A stretch of DNA of 64,000 nucleotides. Origin: Candidatus Gastranaerophilales bacterium (GTDB lineage Bacteria > Cyanobacteriota > Vampirovibrionia > Gastranaerophilales > Gastranaerophilaceae). This document shows, piece after piece, positions 18,832-28,007 of this stretch. Both the position numbers and the translations under genes were made by a program. Position 1 is the first letter of the stretch, and the number at the start of each line of letters is the position of its first letter. The notes under the pieces were generated by a model. The model was not told the DNA's origin. It ran no database searches and worked only from the letters and a program-made list of their open reading frames with translations. The DNA is taken from assembly GCA_944325635.1 (NCBI GenBank), contig CALVBD010000001.1:372001-436000 (forward strand), given 5' to 3'.

Positions 18832-20274
18832 ATGAAGATTTTTGGGATTAGCGCATTTAATTTAAATAGCACACAGCAGAAGTATAAATTTTCGGATTTT
18901 AGCAGACACTATAGCCAGTATCCGTCACATAATCTTGCAAATGACACTTTCACCAGAACATCACCGGAAATTACCTTTGGTGCAAACATTATAAACAATC
19001 CTTCAAAATTCAAAAAACTTGTAAGAACAAGAACAATGCACTGCATATATTGTAATAAAGTTCTTGTAGATGAAGAGGAACTCAATAAACTCGAAAGAAA
19101 CGGGGTATTTTCAGGCCCGATAAAAGATTTTGTAAACAAAACACAACAGTATTATCCTTCTATGCATAAAGCACAGAGAACCGTTTTCAGGATTATTTCC
19201 AGATACGCAACACAATCTCCGCAAACCACACTTGCTCAGGTAATGCAATCTGCCTACCCTTCAGCCCTGAATCATTTGAGAAAATCTCAAAAACCAATGT
19301 TTGAAGAGCTTGCAAAATATGCAGAAGAACTGCCTCCTGAATATAAAAAAAGATTTGATGCATTTATGAAAATTCAGGATTGCAAACTAAAGGATAAGCC
19401 GTTTATAAATGAATTCAGCGCAAAGGAATTTAATTATAATCTTTATAACATGTGCAAAACAGTAGGAAATGACAGACTGCGAACTCTTATGATTTCAAAA
19501 GCAAACTGTCTGACTCATCCTGCTTTTAAAAGTTCGACTGAAGAAATCCCTGATAATATTATTAACAAAATCTACGATATTAAGCCAAAACATAAGTCCC
19601 AATTAAATAAGGCAAAAGAAGAACTTCCTAAAACAAAAGATGCCGTAATGCTTCAGGTAATTTACGCAATCAGGCTTGCCGGACAAAAGTTAAGCAGGAA
19701 CGATATTATAGAACTCTGCGACAGGGCAGTAAATGAAATACTGGGGATACCGGTAAAAGTTCCGTTCAGTAACAAAACATTCCGCTACGACCTCACTGAA
19801 ACTCTAGCAGGATTACCTGACGAAGACCTTAGAAGAAAAATGCTTAATTTAACAAAAGCACTCCCGACATCTATGGAGAACCCTTATTCTTTTATTACAA
19901 AACACGCAGCAGCCTCATCTGAAAAAGTCGGACACAACCTGCTTTTCCCGTCTGTTGTAACAATTGAGCACATAAAAACTAAATACGACAACGGACAAAA
20001 TATACTCGGGAATTATGCTCTATGCTGCGCATTTGATAACAATTACGTCAGAAGCAATCGAAATATGAATGTTGTATTAAGCCAGTACAATCCCAAAAAC
20101 CCTCAAAAATACTTCAACGAAATATTCCAGGTTGTAAAAGACGGAGAACTGCCTCTTGAAGATGCTCTTGAACAGGTTGCGGCTTTTGAAGAACAAAGCG
20201 GTAGAAAAATAACAACAACAGCACTTAAGGACTTTGTTCCGAAACCTATGCCGTACAAGAAAAAGCAAAGATAA
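18832..20274 (+). CDS. Unknown 480-aa protein with split HNH-nuclease-like motif
   Basis: No confident family. The first 46 residues are low complexity and end in ITFGANI (residues 47-53), the motif shared with other proteins here. A CIYC pair lies at residues 71-74. After roughly 300 mostly helical residues comes VVTIEHIKTKYDNGQN..GNY then DNNYVRSNRN (about 375-411). This resembles the His-Asn-Asn core of HNH nucleases with E379-H380, N394 and N403/404, with the usual zinc CxxC far upstream. No signal peptide. If the motif is real, it is a nuclease-like domain split by a long insertion. Single gene with its own promoter. Confidence 0.55.
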   Translation: MKIFGISAFNLNSTQQKYKFSDFSRHYSQYPSHNLANDTFTRTSPEITFGANIINNPSKFKKLVRTRTMHCIYCNKVLVDEEELNKLERNGVFSGPIKDFVNKTQQYYPSMHKAQRTVFRIISRYATQSPQTTLAQVMQSAYPSALNHLRKSQKPMFEELAKYAEELPPEYKKRFDAFMKIQDCKLKDKPFINEFSAKEFNYNLYNMCKTVGNDRLRTLMISKANCLTHPAFKSSTEEIPDNIINKIYDIKPKHKSQLNKAKEELPKTKDAVMLQVIYAIRLAGQKLSRNDIIELCDRAVNEILGIPVKVPFSNKTFRYDLTETLAGLPDEDLRRKMLNLTKALPTSMENPYSFITKHAAASSEKVGHNLLFPSVVTIEHIKTKYDNGQNILGNYALCCAFDNNYVRSNRNMNVVLSQYNPKNPQKYFNEIFQVVKDGELPLEDALEQVAAFEEQSGRKITTTALKDFVPKPMPYKKKQR

Positions 20275-20371
20275 TATTAACAAATGTAAAAATTTGAAGC
20301 AAAAAATTAATTTTTTCACAAAAAATGCCGATACCTTAAATGTTCTTAGTTAGAAAAAAGGGTATTTTAAA

Positions 20372-20668
20372 ATGACAGAAACAGGTGCTTCATTTAACAG
20401 ACCATATAAACCGTTCGGGTTTAACGTAAAAGTTCCTGAAATCGGCGAAAAAACAATTAAACTGGCAGAAGGGACTCTTACAAATATAGTTAAATCTCCT
20501 GTGGAACCGTTATTTAACTTCCTTGAAGAGAATGAGAAAGTATTTAACGGAGATATTACCTATGAAATGAATAAAGCTTTCGCTGAAAGTTTCAACTTGG
20601 GTACCGCAATGCGTCTGGAAGATGAAAAAATTAACGGAATGCCTCCGAAATTTGATATGCACTTCTAA
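20372..20668 (+). CDS. Small conserved-looking hypothetical protein (98 aa)
   Basis: Not recognised. A 98-residue soluble protein starting MTETGASFNRPYKPFGFNVK, with an amphipathic helical middle (GEKTIKLAEGTLTNIVKSPV) and no cysteine, signal peptide or membrane segment. AAAGGG-type ribosome site in a short AT-rich leader. It sits between the HNH-like gene and the secreted protease and may be co-transcribed with the latter (36-base gap). Confidence 0.6.
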   Translation: MTETGASFNRPYKPFGFNVKVPEIGEKTIKLAEGTLTNIVKSPVEPLFNFLEENEKVFNGDITYEMNKAFAESFNLGTAMRLEDEKINGMPPKFDMHF

Positions 20669-20704
20669 TAAGTGTTATTTGTGTAGATGTAGAGGGCTTA
20701 GTTA

Positions 20705-21217
20705 ATGAAAAAAAATTTTGTATTAATGCTTTTTCTAATGTTCAGCAGTGTTATTACTGCAGCGGAAACAATGCCAAGATGGGATGACACGGATTTTACA
20801 GTATACATAACCAAAAATCCTAAATCATATATTATGAAAAAAGCATTCAACAGGTGGCAGCAGATTACAAATGATTTTGTAACTTTTACTTATGTTGATA
20901 ATGCCGAAGCTGCCGACATTACATCGGATTTTGTTGAACATATTCCGGGGAATGCAGTCGGTATCTGCTGGACAAAATACCAGCATGGCAATGATAATGT
21001 AAAAATAATTAAAGCAACAATCAATCTCGCAAATAAAACTAAATATGAAAGAATCCTCACGGATGACGAATATTACAGAGTAATGCTGCATGAAATAGGG
21101 CACGCGATTGGACTACCGCATACAACAAGCAATAACAGTATAATGCGCCCAATTTCGGATGAAATAACGAATATTTCAATAGACGACAGAAAAACTTTAG
21201 AAGAATTATATAAATAA
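20705..21217 (+). CDS. Secreted matrixin-like zinc metalloprotease
   Basis: 170 residues with an N-terminal signal peptide (MKKNFVLMLFLMFSSVITAA). The zinc-binding motif of metzincins, HEIGHAIGLPHT (HExxHxxGxxH), lies near residues 136-147. NSIMRPISDEI provides the Met-turn found after it in this clan. ITKNPKSYIMKKAFNRWQQI matches the start of matrixin-type catalytic domains. There is no propeptide cysteine switch, so activity would be controlled by export or folding. Predicted to act outside the cytoplasmic membrane on proteins or peptides. Confidence 0.85.
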   Translation: MKKNFVLMLFLMFSSVITAAETMPRWDDTDFTVYITKNPKSYIMKKAFNRWQQITNDFVTFTYVDNAEAADITSDFVEHIPGNAVGICWTKYQHGNDNVKIIKATINLANKTKYERILTDDEYYRVMLHEIGHAIGLPHTTSNNSIMRPISDEITNISIDDRKTLEELYK

Positions 21218-21262
21218 AAACTTACACTACCTACCAATTACAAGCCTCACTTACGGGGCTTT

Positions 21263-21502
21263 TTATTTTGCATCAAATTTTTCAATATACTTGAATAAAG
21301 CAGGCAGGCTCATTCCAAGTCCGTCTGCAATTCTTTTAAGATTATGAAGCTGTGCCTCATTTTCGCCTATTTCTATTCGTGAAAGAGTTGATGACGGGAT
21401 CCCATTTCGTAAGGCGAAAGAACATAAACTTTCCCTGCACCTTTCACAGCGTAACTTTCTTATTGCATTACCCACCTTTTTACAAAAGTCTTTTTCAATC
21501 AT
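21263..21502 (-). CDS. Small XRE-family helix-turn-helix regulator
   Basis: About 79 residues from the Met at 21502: MIEKDFCKKVGNAIRKLR, then an HTH core CSFALRNGIPSSTLSRIEIGE and a helical end. A TGCTATAAT box ends six bases before the ATG, so the transcript appears leaderless and the upstream 15 codons of the open frame are not coding. The -35 side of the promoter lies inside the end of the long hairpin repeat. Three cysteines in CERCRESLC are unusual for this family. Target unknown. Confidence 0.75.
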   Translation of the reverse strand: MIEKDFCKKVGNAIRKLRCERCRESLCSFALRNGIPSSTLSRIEIGENEAQLHNLKRIADGLGMSLPALFKYIEKFDAK

Positions 21503-21508
21503 ATTTTG

Positions 21509-21514
21509 ATTATA
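21509..21514 (-). promoter_or_regulatory. Extended -10 box of the XRE gene (leaderless)
   Basis: TGC-TATAAT on the minus strand followed by CAAAAT and the ATG at 21502. The -35 region falls in the terminal sequence of the neighbouring repeat (TTTTGCGCACTATTC). Confidence 0.55.
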
Positions 21515-22192
21515 GCATAAGGGAATAGAATAGTGCGCAAAAGGCACTAGTCTATTTTTATATGGGGCTTGTGCAGCCCCAAGCCCCGCACCGGATATTC
21601 TTTCTTTTTGTTGCGATGCAAAGCGTATTGCCGCCAGAGGGCATAAGCATACGCTATGCGTATGCGTGCCCGTTTAACGGCGGCAAACAAGCAAAGAAAG
21701 AATATCGGCTAAGAAAGAAAAACACGCTATATAACAGCGCTGCTTTGCAGCACAAGACCGAATGGATGCAGTTAAATGCTGACGCATTTAACCTTTGAGC
21801 CTCACTATCGCACTTCGTGCACGTTCGGCAACCTGCCTACGGTAGGTCATAATAAAATCCCTCCTGCCCCCTCCTTTTTTATCCGCCCCCTCACCCTAGC
21901 CCTCTCCCGTAGGGAGAGGATCTTAGAATTGACCTTCCTTGTAAGGGAGGTGGCGCAAAGCGCCGGAGGGTTTTCATGCGAGCGTGCGGCGTAGCCGTTA
22001 TAGCGAGCACTAGAGGTTGAAGGCAAAGCCTTCAACTACTTCCATTTGATTTTGCGGCGCGTAGCGCCGCTGTAACTTTTGCGTTTTTCTCTTTCTTTGG
22101 TTCATTTCTTTCTCTTTTAATCGCAATAAAAGAGAAAGAAATGAACATACAAGAATAGACTAGTGCCTTTTACGCCCTAGCCTGTTCCCTTG
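21515..22192. repeat. Long modular hairpin repeat, copy 1
   Basis: About 680 non-coding bases. Both ends carry inverted TAGTGC..TTTTGCGC..TATTCCCTT-type termini (21515-21556 and 22153-22190). Inside are nested hairpins: an ATATTCTTTCTTT outer stem around TTGCCGCC/GGCGGCAA and GCATACGC/GCGTATGC; CCCTC..GAGAGG; CTCCCTTGTAAGGGAG; GTTGAAGGC/GCCTTCAAC; GCGGCGC/GCGCCGC; and a 20-bp perfect stem GTTCATTTCTTTCTCTTTTA around loop ATCGCAA (22103-22150). Frames within it are hairpin artefacts. Near-identical in content to the copy at 49.15 kb; no transposase. Confidence 0.85.
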
Positions 22193-22307
22193 CGTTAATA
22201 AAAATTATAATTCACAAATAAATCATGTTTGGGTTATAATAATAAACGAAACTAGAAGTGTATAACTTAAAAACGCACTGGATGTGCGAGAAAGATGAAA
22301 GGTAATT

Positions 22308-24449
22308 ATGGTACCGGAAACAAAAAAATTTGAAATTGAAATCGGCGGAAAAAATGTTACCGTTGAAACCGGGAAGTATGCCCAATCCACTAATGGTTCA
22401 GTTACAGTAAGATGCGGCGACACAATGCTTTTTGTTCACTGTGTTGTATCAAAAGAACCAAGAGTCGGGATTGATTTCTTCCCTTTACTTATTGATTACG
22501 AAGAAAGAATGTCCTCTATCGGTCGTATCCCTGGCGGTTACAACCGTTCTGAAGGAAAAGCAAGCGACAAGGCTATTCTTATTTCAAGATTAATTGATAG
22601 ACCAATCAGACCTTTATTCCCTAAAGGTTACAGAAATGATATACAAATCGTTGCGCAATTGTTCAGCTATGACCAGCAGAACCAGCCGGATACACTTGCA
22701 ATGCTCGGCGCTTCTTGTGCTTTGATGCTTTCAGGTGCACCTTTTGAAGGCCCTATCGGCGCAGTTAGAGTTTCCCGTGATGAAAACGGAAATATGATTG
22801 CTAACCCGACCCACCAGCAGGCTGACAAATCAGACCTCGATATTGTTGTTGCAGGTACTCACGATTCTGTAATTATGGTTGAAGCTGGCTGCAAATTCGT
22901 AACAGAAGACGATATTATGAACGCTGTTGAATTCGCTCAGGTTGAAATCAGAAAACAGTGCGAAGCTCAGCTTGAATTCGCAAAAGCATGCGGAGTTGAA
23001 AGAGAAGAATTCGTTAACCCTTACGATACTACTGAAATCAAAAATATTATTAACGAAACTGCTCACGATATGATTTTTGACGCATACCACAACTTCGACA
23101 GAACTTATAGACAAAACAAACTTGATGAAGCTAAAACTCTTGTAAAAGAAAAAATTGAAGCTCTGCCTGAAGATCACGCAATCAGAAAAATGATTGAAGA
23201 AACAGGCGTAGATTTTGTTGCAGAAGAATTCAAAGCTGCAGAAAAGAAAATTATGCGTGCAATGATTCTTGAAGAAGGCGTACGTGCTGACGGAAGAAAG
23301 CCAACCGAAGTCCGTCCTATCTGGTGCGAAGTCGGTGTTATCCCGCGCGCTCACGGGTCTGCAGTATTTACAAGAGGCCAGACGCAGGTTCTTTCTGTTG
23401 CAACCCTTGCAGGTCCAGGTATGAAACAGGAACTCGATGGCGTTGACCCGCAGACTGAAAAAACTTATATGCATAAATACATCTTCCCTGGCTTCTCAGT
23501 TGGTGAAGTAAAAGCCTTAAGAGGTCCAGGCAGACGTGAAGTCGGCCACGGCGCACTTGCAGAACGAGCTAATGTTCCGGCACTTCCTTCTCAGGAAGAA
23601 TTCGGCTACACAATCCGCGTTACATCTGATGTCTTGGAATCCAACGGTTCAACTTCAATGGCGTCAACCTGCGGATCTTCTATGGCTCTGATGAATGCCG
23701 GCGTTCCTGTAAAATGCATGATTGGCGGCGTTGCAATGGGTATGATTAAAGAAGAAGGCCACGAACCTGTTGTATTAACAGATATTCAGGGTATTGAGGA
23801 CTTCCTCGGCGATATGGACTTCAAAGTTACAGGTAACGACACAGGAATTACAGCACTTCAAATGGATATGAAGGCTAAAGGTATTCCTAATGAAACTTTG
23901 AGAAAAGCTTTGCAGCAGGCAAAAGAAGGCAGACTGCACATCTTAGGCGAAATGAGAAAAGCAATTTCCGCTCCTGCAGATCACCTTTCACCTTATGCAC
24001 CGAGCATTACAACTATGACAATCCCTGTTGAAGATATCGGAACAGTTATCGGCCCTGGCGGAAAACAAATCAGAGCGATTATCGACGCTTCAGGTGCTGA
24101 AATTGATATTCAAGATAGCGGTGTTGTTACAATCACTTCTAACGATCAGGAAGGTGCTGAAATCGCTAAAAAAATGATTAAAGACCTGACATTCAAAGCG
24201 GAACCGGGAATGGTTCTTAAAGGCAGAGTTGTAAGAATTATCCCTATCGGCGCGTTTGTAGAACTCGCACCGGGTAAAGACGGTATGGTTCACATCTCTC
24301 AGGTTTGTCAGGAAAGAATCGAAACAATCGAGCCGCACCTGCAAATCGGTCAGGAAGTCATTGTTAAAGTTATCAAAATTGATGACAAAGGCAGAGTTAA
24401 CCTTACAATTAAAGGGGTTAGCGAAGAAGAAAAAGCTAACTGTCAATAA
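22308..24449 (+). CDS. pnp: Polyribonucleotide nucleotidyltransferase (PNPase)
   Basis: 3'-5' phosphorolytic exoribonuclease and RNA-tailing enzyme of the degradosome. 713 residues, typical. Two RNase PH domains surround a helical linker; ARGQTQ-like FTRGQTQVLSVATL and FPGFSVGEVKALRGPGRREVGHG mark the second. A KH domain with VIGPGGKQIRAI (about 575) and a C-terminal S1 domain with GRVVRIIPIGAFVELAPGKDGMVHIS follow. GAAAGGT ribosome site. No rpsO gene precedes it; instead the long hairpin repeat does. Confidence 0.97.
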   Translation: MVPETKKFEIEIGGKNVTVETGKYAQSTNGSVTVRCGDTMLFVHCVVSKEPRVGIDFFPLLIDYEERMSSIGRIPGGYNRSEGKASDKAILISRLIDRPIRPLFPKGYRNDIQIVAQLFSYDQQNQPDTLAMLGASCALMLSGAPFEGPIGAVRVSRDENGNMIANPTHQQADKSDLDIVVAGTHDSVIMVEAGCKFVTEDDIMNAVEFAQVEIRKQCEAQLEFAKACGVEREEFVNPYDTTEIKNIINETAHDMIFDAYHNFDRTYRQNKLDEAKTLVKEKIEALPEDHAIRKMIEETGVDFVAEEFKAAEKKIMRAMILEEGVRADGRKPTEVRPIWCEVGVIPRAHGSAVFTRGQTQVLSVATLAGPGMKQELDGVDPQTEKTYMHKYIFPGFSVGEVKALRGPGRREVGHGALAERANVPALPSQEEFGYTIRVTSDVLESNGSTSMASTCGSSMALMNAGVPVKCMIGGVAMGMIKEEGHEPVVLTDIQGIEDFLGDMDFKVTGNDTGITALQMDMKAKGIPNETLRKALQQAKEGRLHILGEMRKAISAPADHLSPYAPSITTMTIPVEDIGTVIGPGGKQIRAIIDASGAEIDIQDSGVVTITSNDQEGAEIAKKMIKDLTFKAEPGMVLKGRVVRIIPIGAFVELAPGKDGMVHISQVCQERIETIEPHLQIGQEVIVKVIKIDDKGRVNLTIKGVSEEEKANCQ

Positions 24450-24470
24450 CAATATAATCGGTTAAATATG

Positions 24471-24506
24471 AACAGGCATACTCACAATAGTGATTATGCC
24501 TGTTTT
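24471..24506 (+). terminator. Terminator of pnp
   Basis: AACAGGCATA and TATGCCTGTT form a 10-bp perfect stem with further TCAC/GTGA pairing, followed by a short T run. It may also serve the converging gene on the other strand. Confidence 0.8.
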
Positions 24507-24523
24507 AAATATTATCAACAGCA

Positions 24524-26821
24524 TTAAATATATTGATTAATCATCATTTCATTTCTAAAATAATTGAATAATTCAGGGTTACGTTCTTTGACATATCGCA
24601 GACTCTCCGGACTAAGTGTAATATAAACCAGAAGCTCGCCAGGTTTGTCATAAGTATAATTACAGAGGAGTTGTTCCATCTTTGCAGTTTTCAAAGACTC
24701 CGGCATCGATTTATCCAAGAAAAATCGTGCGGCACCACCATATTGTTTTAAATAATTACTAAGATTATTTTTTATATCATCCTTTGGCTTTGCCATATCT
24801 TTATTTTTAATCAAAAGGCTTATTGCCCCAAATACAGTGTCAAAACCGCTAAAAGTGTGTTCATTTCTCTTTATTATTGAATTATCAGGATTATATTTTC
24901 TCAACAAATCAATAACGGTAATTGCAGCCTTTCTTATTTCAGACTCGGAGAGTGGACGTTTATAAGCCATATACTTTTCAGTAGTTTTTTTAAGTTCATC
25001 TTTGAGAAATTTTCTGGAATCTGATGACATAGCATGCGAAAGATCCACAAATTCAAAAACTCCCAGACGAAACAGTTCAGGTGTTATTTCATCTTTTGAA
25101 AAATTAATAAATGTATCAGTTATTGCCTGCTGCGCCGCTCTAACATCATCAGGATATTTATCAGTATATTCCTGATACAATTCAAGTGTAAGAGTTTCGG
25201 CATCCTCAAGAGGCATTAATCTTTTATCTTCAGGAAGTTCAATACCCTTTGATCGCAGAAGAGTTGTCAAAATATATGAATCATTAACCTTTGGATTTTT
25301 TTGAACAAAATTTATAAAATTTCTGGTAAACGCTTGCGGTAAAAATGACATCTCATCCTGAATATGTTCTTCCAATGCCTCTCGAAGATTGGAAATAATA
25401 GAAACCTTATCCCCGGCTGAAGTCACAAAGTCATAAGAGTCAACATTATATTCTTTTTTCAAATCTTCAAAAAGTTTCTGATATTTTGCAATATCGCCGT
25501 CCTCTTCGTCAATATCTGCAACAGCGGTATTGATAGGGGGAACCTCAGATTTTTCTTCCGTTTCAAAGATACCTAAAGCCCGCTCATATTCCTGCTGGAG
25601 TTCATTATGACGTCTCAAGCGCTCCTGACGTTCAGGTTTTATAGAATCCGCATATTTGAGCAAATCCTGAAATACTTCATTATTTCCATCAGCACCGTAG
25701 GCCTCAAAGAACAGCTTTATTGTATCTTTAATAGCCATAGATTGAAGCGCTCTGAAATGAGGGTGTTCGCGCCAGTATTTCTGCATACGGTCTTTACTGC
25801 TTTTTGACATATTCTCAGGGTTTTGGAAAAAATCTCTCATTTCATCGGACGCATTAATTTTTTCCAGCGCAACACTCATAATAGGACTGAAATACTTTTC
25901 TACAAAGGAAGCACTTTCAGCATTTTGTCCGCCTCTTTTCCTGATTTTATCAAGCGCTTTTTCTGGCTTTTTATCAAGAACCGCATCAGACAACTGTCTT
26001 ATCTCGAAATCAGTCGGCTTAAATTTTTGTTTTCGTTCCGCCTCAAGAGCATCCCGCCTTATATCTTCAAGCGAACGTTCTTTTTTTACGCGCGGCTGCT
26101 GGACACTCTTATTTTCAGAGACCTTTCGCGGCTTATATTCATATGGAAAGTCGTCGCGCGTTACGACAAAAGAATTCCAGAACGCAAGGTTCGGGAATTT
26201 TATCCCGTAAGCTGCTGTTGTTGCAGGATCAATCTTTTTGTCAATCAAACCTCTATATTCATCATTTATATCTTTTTGAAAATCTTTATTAATTTCAGCT
26301 ATCTGCTTCCCTTCAAGGTAAATCTTTTTCAAAAGATAAAGTCCAAGGTCAGATTTCCCGTCTTTAAAAAGAGGAGTTTCTTTAAAATCATCCTGCAGGG
26401 TCTGAATTTGAGAGATTATGGATGTCCTTGCTTTATTTGGATTATTTTTCAAATTTGCAAAAAGAGGTTCTTCCGGAAACAAGATTTTCACATCTTCAAG
26501 ATTATCCGCCATATTAATATCGTCAAAAACCGTTTTCCACATCTGAATAGGCGGCATATTCTGCCTATCCTCGTAATCAGCGTTCAAATATGCCTTCATC
26601 GTATCAGGCATTCCTTTTCTGTTAAAAGGCGTCGAATAAAAATTTGCAGGAGTCCTGAAAAGGCGACCGCTGCCGTCAGAACCTGTAAAATTTATATTAA
26701 AATCCTTGTACGCAAACATCCGGAGGGCTTCTGATTTATGCTCTTCAGGGACAGCATTGTTCTTTTTATTTTGGTATAATTTGTAATCAGGGGTAAATAG
26801 AGTTACTTTTTGAATTTGCAT
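24524..26821 (-). CDS. Unknown 765-aa helical protein with N-terminal INFTG motif
   Basis: Not recognised. A large, charged, mostly helical protein without signal peptide, membrane segment or cysteine clusters. The first 42 residues are variable, ending in NINFTGSDG (43-50), the motif shared with other proteins of this window. The middle (about 240-330 and 400-440) is rich in Lys, Arg and Glu and likely coiled. Ribosome site AAGGAATATAC. It stands alone between pnp and the PfkB kinase. Size, codon use and lack of any nucleotide-binding motif suggest a structural or binding role, but no function can be assigned. Confidence 0.7.
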   Translation of the reverse strand: MQIQKVTLFTPDYKLYQNKKNNAVPEEHKSEALRMFAYKDFNINFTGSDGSGRLFRTPANFYSTPFNRKGMPDTMKAYLNADYEDRQNMPPIQMWKTVFDDINMADNLEDVKILFPEEPLFANLKNNPNKARTSIISQIQTLQDDFKETPLFKDGKSDLGLYLLKKIYLEGKQIAEINKDFQKDINDEYRGLIDKKIDPATTAAYGIKFPNLAFWNSFVVTRDDFPYEYKPRKVSENKSVQQPRVKKERSLEDIRRDALEAERKQKFKPTDFEIRQLSDAVLDKKPEKALDKIRKRGGQNAESASFVEKYFSPIMSVALEKINASDEMRDFFQNPENMSKSSKDRMQKYWREHPHFRALQSMAIKDTIKLFFEAYGADGNNEVFQDLLKYADSIKPERQERLRRHNELQQEYERALGIFETEEKSEVPPINTAVADIDEEDGDIAKYQKLFEDLKKEYNVDSYDFVTSAGDKVSIISNLREALEEHIQDEMSFLPQAFTRNFINFVQKNPKVNDSYILTTLLRSKGIELPEDKRLMPLEDAETLTLELYQEYTDKYPDDVRAAQQAITDTFINFSKDEITPELFRLGVFEFVDLSHAMSSDSRKFLKDELKKTTEKYMAYKRPLSESEIRKAAITVIDLLRKYNPDNSIIKRNEHTFSGFDTVFGAISLLIKNKDMAKPKDDIKNNLSNYLKQYGGAARFFLDKSMPESLKTAKMEQLLCNYTYDKPGELLVYITLSPESLRYVKERNPELFNYFRNEMMINQYI

Positions 26822-26955
26822 TGTATATTCCTTATGTAGTGTTCATTTATTCTAAATCAAACAAGAAAAATTTTTGCCTTAAATTTAAGATAATTTAACA
26901 TTAAAATATTTTATGCTAAAATTTAGTCAGAGAATAGTTTTAAGGAGAGAAAACC

Positions 26956-28002
26956 ATGTGCGATGTTATAACAATCGGAAGTGCTACGATGGATGTTTTC
27001 GTAGAAAGCGACGACGCTAATATAGTTTCTGTTTACACAAAAAATAAAAAATCCGAATTTATGAGCTACCCGTACGGCGCAAAAGTTGAGATTACGGATT
27101 TTACATCAAAAGTCGGCGGCGGCGGGGTTAATACGGCGATGAATTTCGCAAACCTCGGATATAACACAAGCGCAATCTTTAAAATCGGCGATGACATTTA
27201 TTCTGCAGGTGTTCTGGAGGCTTTTAAAGACAAAAATGTTGATTTATCAAATATTATACAGGATAAAACTATCAGTACAGGTTTTTCTATTATATTAGTA
27301 AGCTTTCAGGGCGACAGAACAGTTCTTGCACACCGCGGCGCTAATGCAATGATAACAAGAGAAGATATTAATTTTGATGCTATAAAAAATGCAAAACTTC
27401 TCTATATAGCCCCGATGAACGGCGACAGCACAAAAGTTCTTGACGACATTGCAACTTTTGCACACGAAAATAATGTTTATGTTTGCTTTAACGCCGGTTC
27501 TTCAAGCATTAAACGCGGGTTTAACTACCTTAAAAAAATTCTTGCAAATGCAAATATCGTTGTTATGAATAAAGAAGAAGCCTCACTTGCAACCCAAATT
27601 CAAGTACGTCCTGATACAAGCAAGGAAAAATTCTCGGAAGAACTTATCCATCCGGATGTAAAAGAAATGTTTAAAAAATTGAAAATCCGCGACTATCAGG
27701 TAATTGTTATAACAGACGGCGGACATGGCGCCTATGCATACGACGGGAAACATTATTACCAGTGCCCGATTTTTGACGGTCCTGTAGTTTCAACGCTTGG
27801 CGCAGGAGATGCTTTCGCTTCAACTTTCTGTGCGGCACTTGGCAGAACCAATGCTGATATAGGAAAAGCGCTTATGTATGCCTCTGTTAACTCTGCAGGC
27901 GTTGTATCAGAATTCGGCGCAACCCAGGGGTTAAAAACCTTTGATGAAATTGAAAAAGCCCTCGCTGAACACCCTGAATATAAATACAATATAGTTGAAT
28001 AA
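26956..28002 (+). CDS. PfkB-family carbohydrate/nucleoside kinase
   Basis: 348-residue ribokinase-fold kinase that phosphorylates a sugar or nucleoside with ATP. The N-terminal GGGGVNTAMNFANLGYN substrate loop and the C-terminal STLGAGDAFASTFCAAL are present. The latter holds the anion hole and the catalytic Asp of GAGD. The substrate cannot be named: ribokinase, adenosine kinase and fructokinase are all possible. AAGGAGAG ribosome site and a TTAACA/TAAAAT promoter lie upstream. It converges with the small XRE gene five bases after its stop. Confidence 0.88.
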   Translation: MCDVITIGSATMDVFVESDDANIVSVYTKNKKSEFMSYPYGAKVEITDFTSKVGGGGVNTAMNFANLGYNTSAIFKIGDDIYSAGVLEAFKDKNVDLSNIIQDKTISTGFSIILVSFQGDRTVLAHRGANAMITREDINFDAIKNAKLLYIAPMNGDSTKVLDDIATFAHENNVYVCFNAGSSSIKRGFNYLKKILANANIVVMNKEEASLATQIQVRPDTSKEKFSEELIHPDVKEMFKKLKIRDYQVIVITDGGHGAYAYDGKHYYQCPIFDGPVVSTLGAGDAFASTFCAALGRTNADIGKALMYASVNSAGVVSEFGATQGLKTFDEIEKALAEHPEYKYNIVE

Positions 28003-28007
28003 TTAAT

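Noticed and set aside
21562-22035. Open frames of 60-80 codons inside the hairpin repeat (also at 39187-39372 and 49430-49672)
   Set aside because: They run through palindromes, lack ribosome sites, and similar frames recur only because the repeat recurs.
21515-22192. CRISPR array
   Set aside because: Repeats are hairpin modules of varied length without regular direct repeat and spacer units, and no cas gene is nearby.
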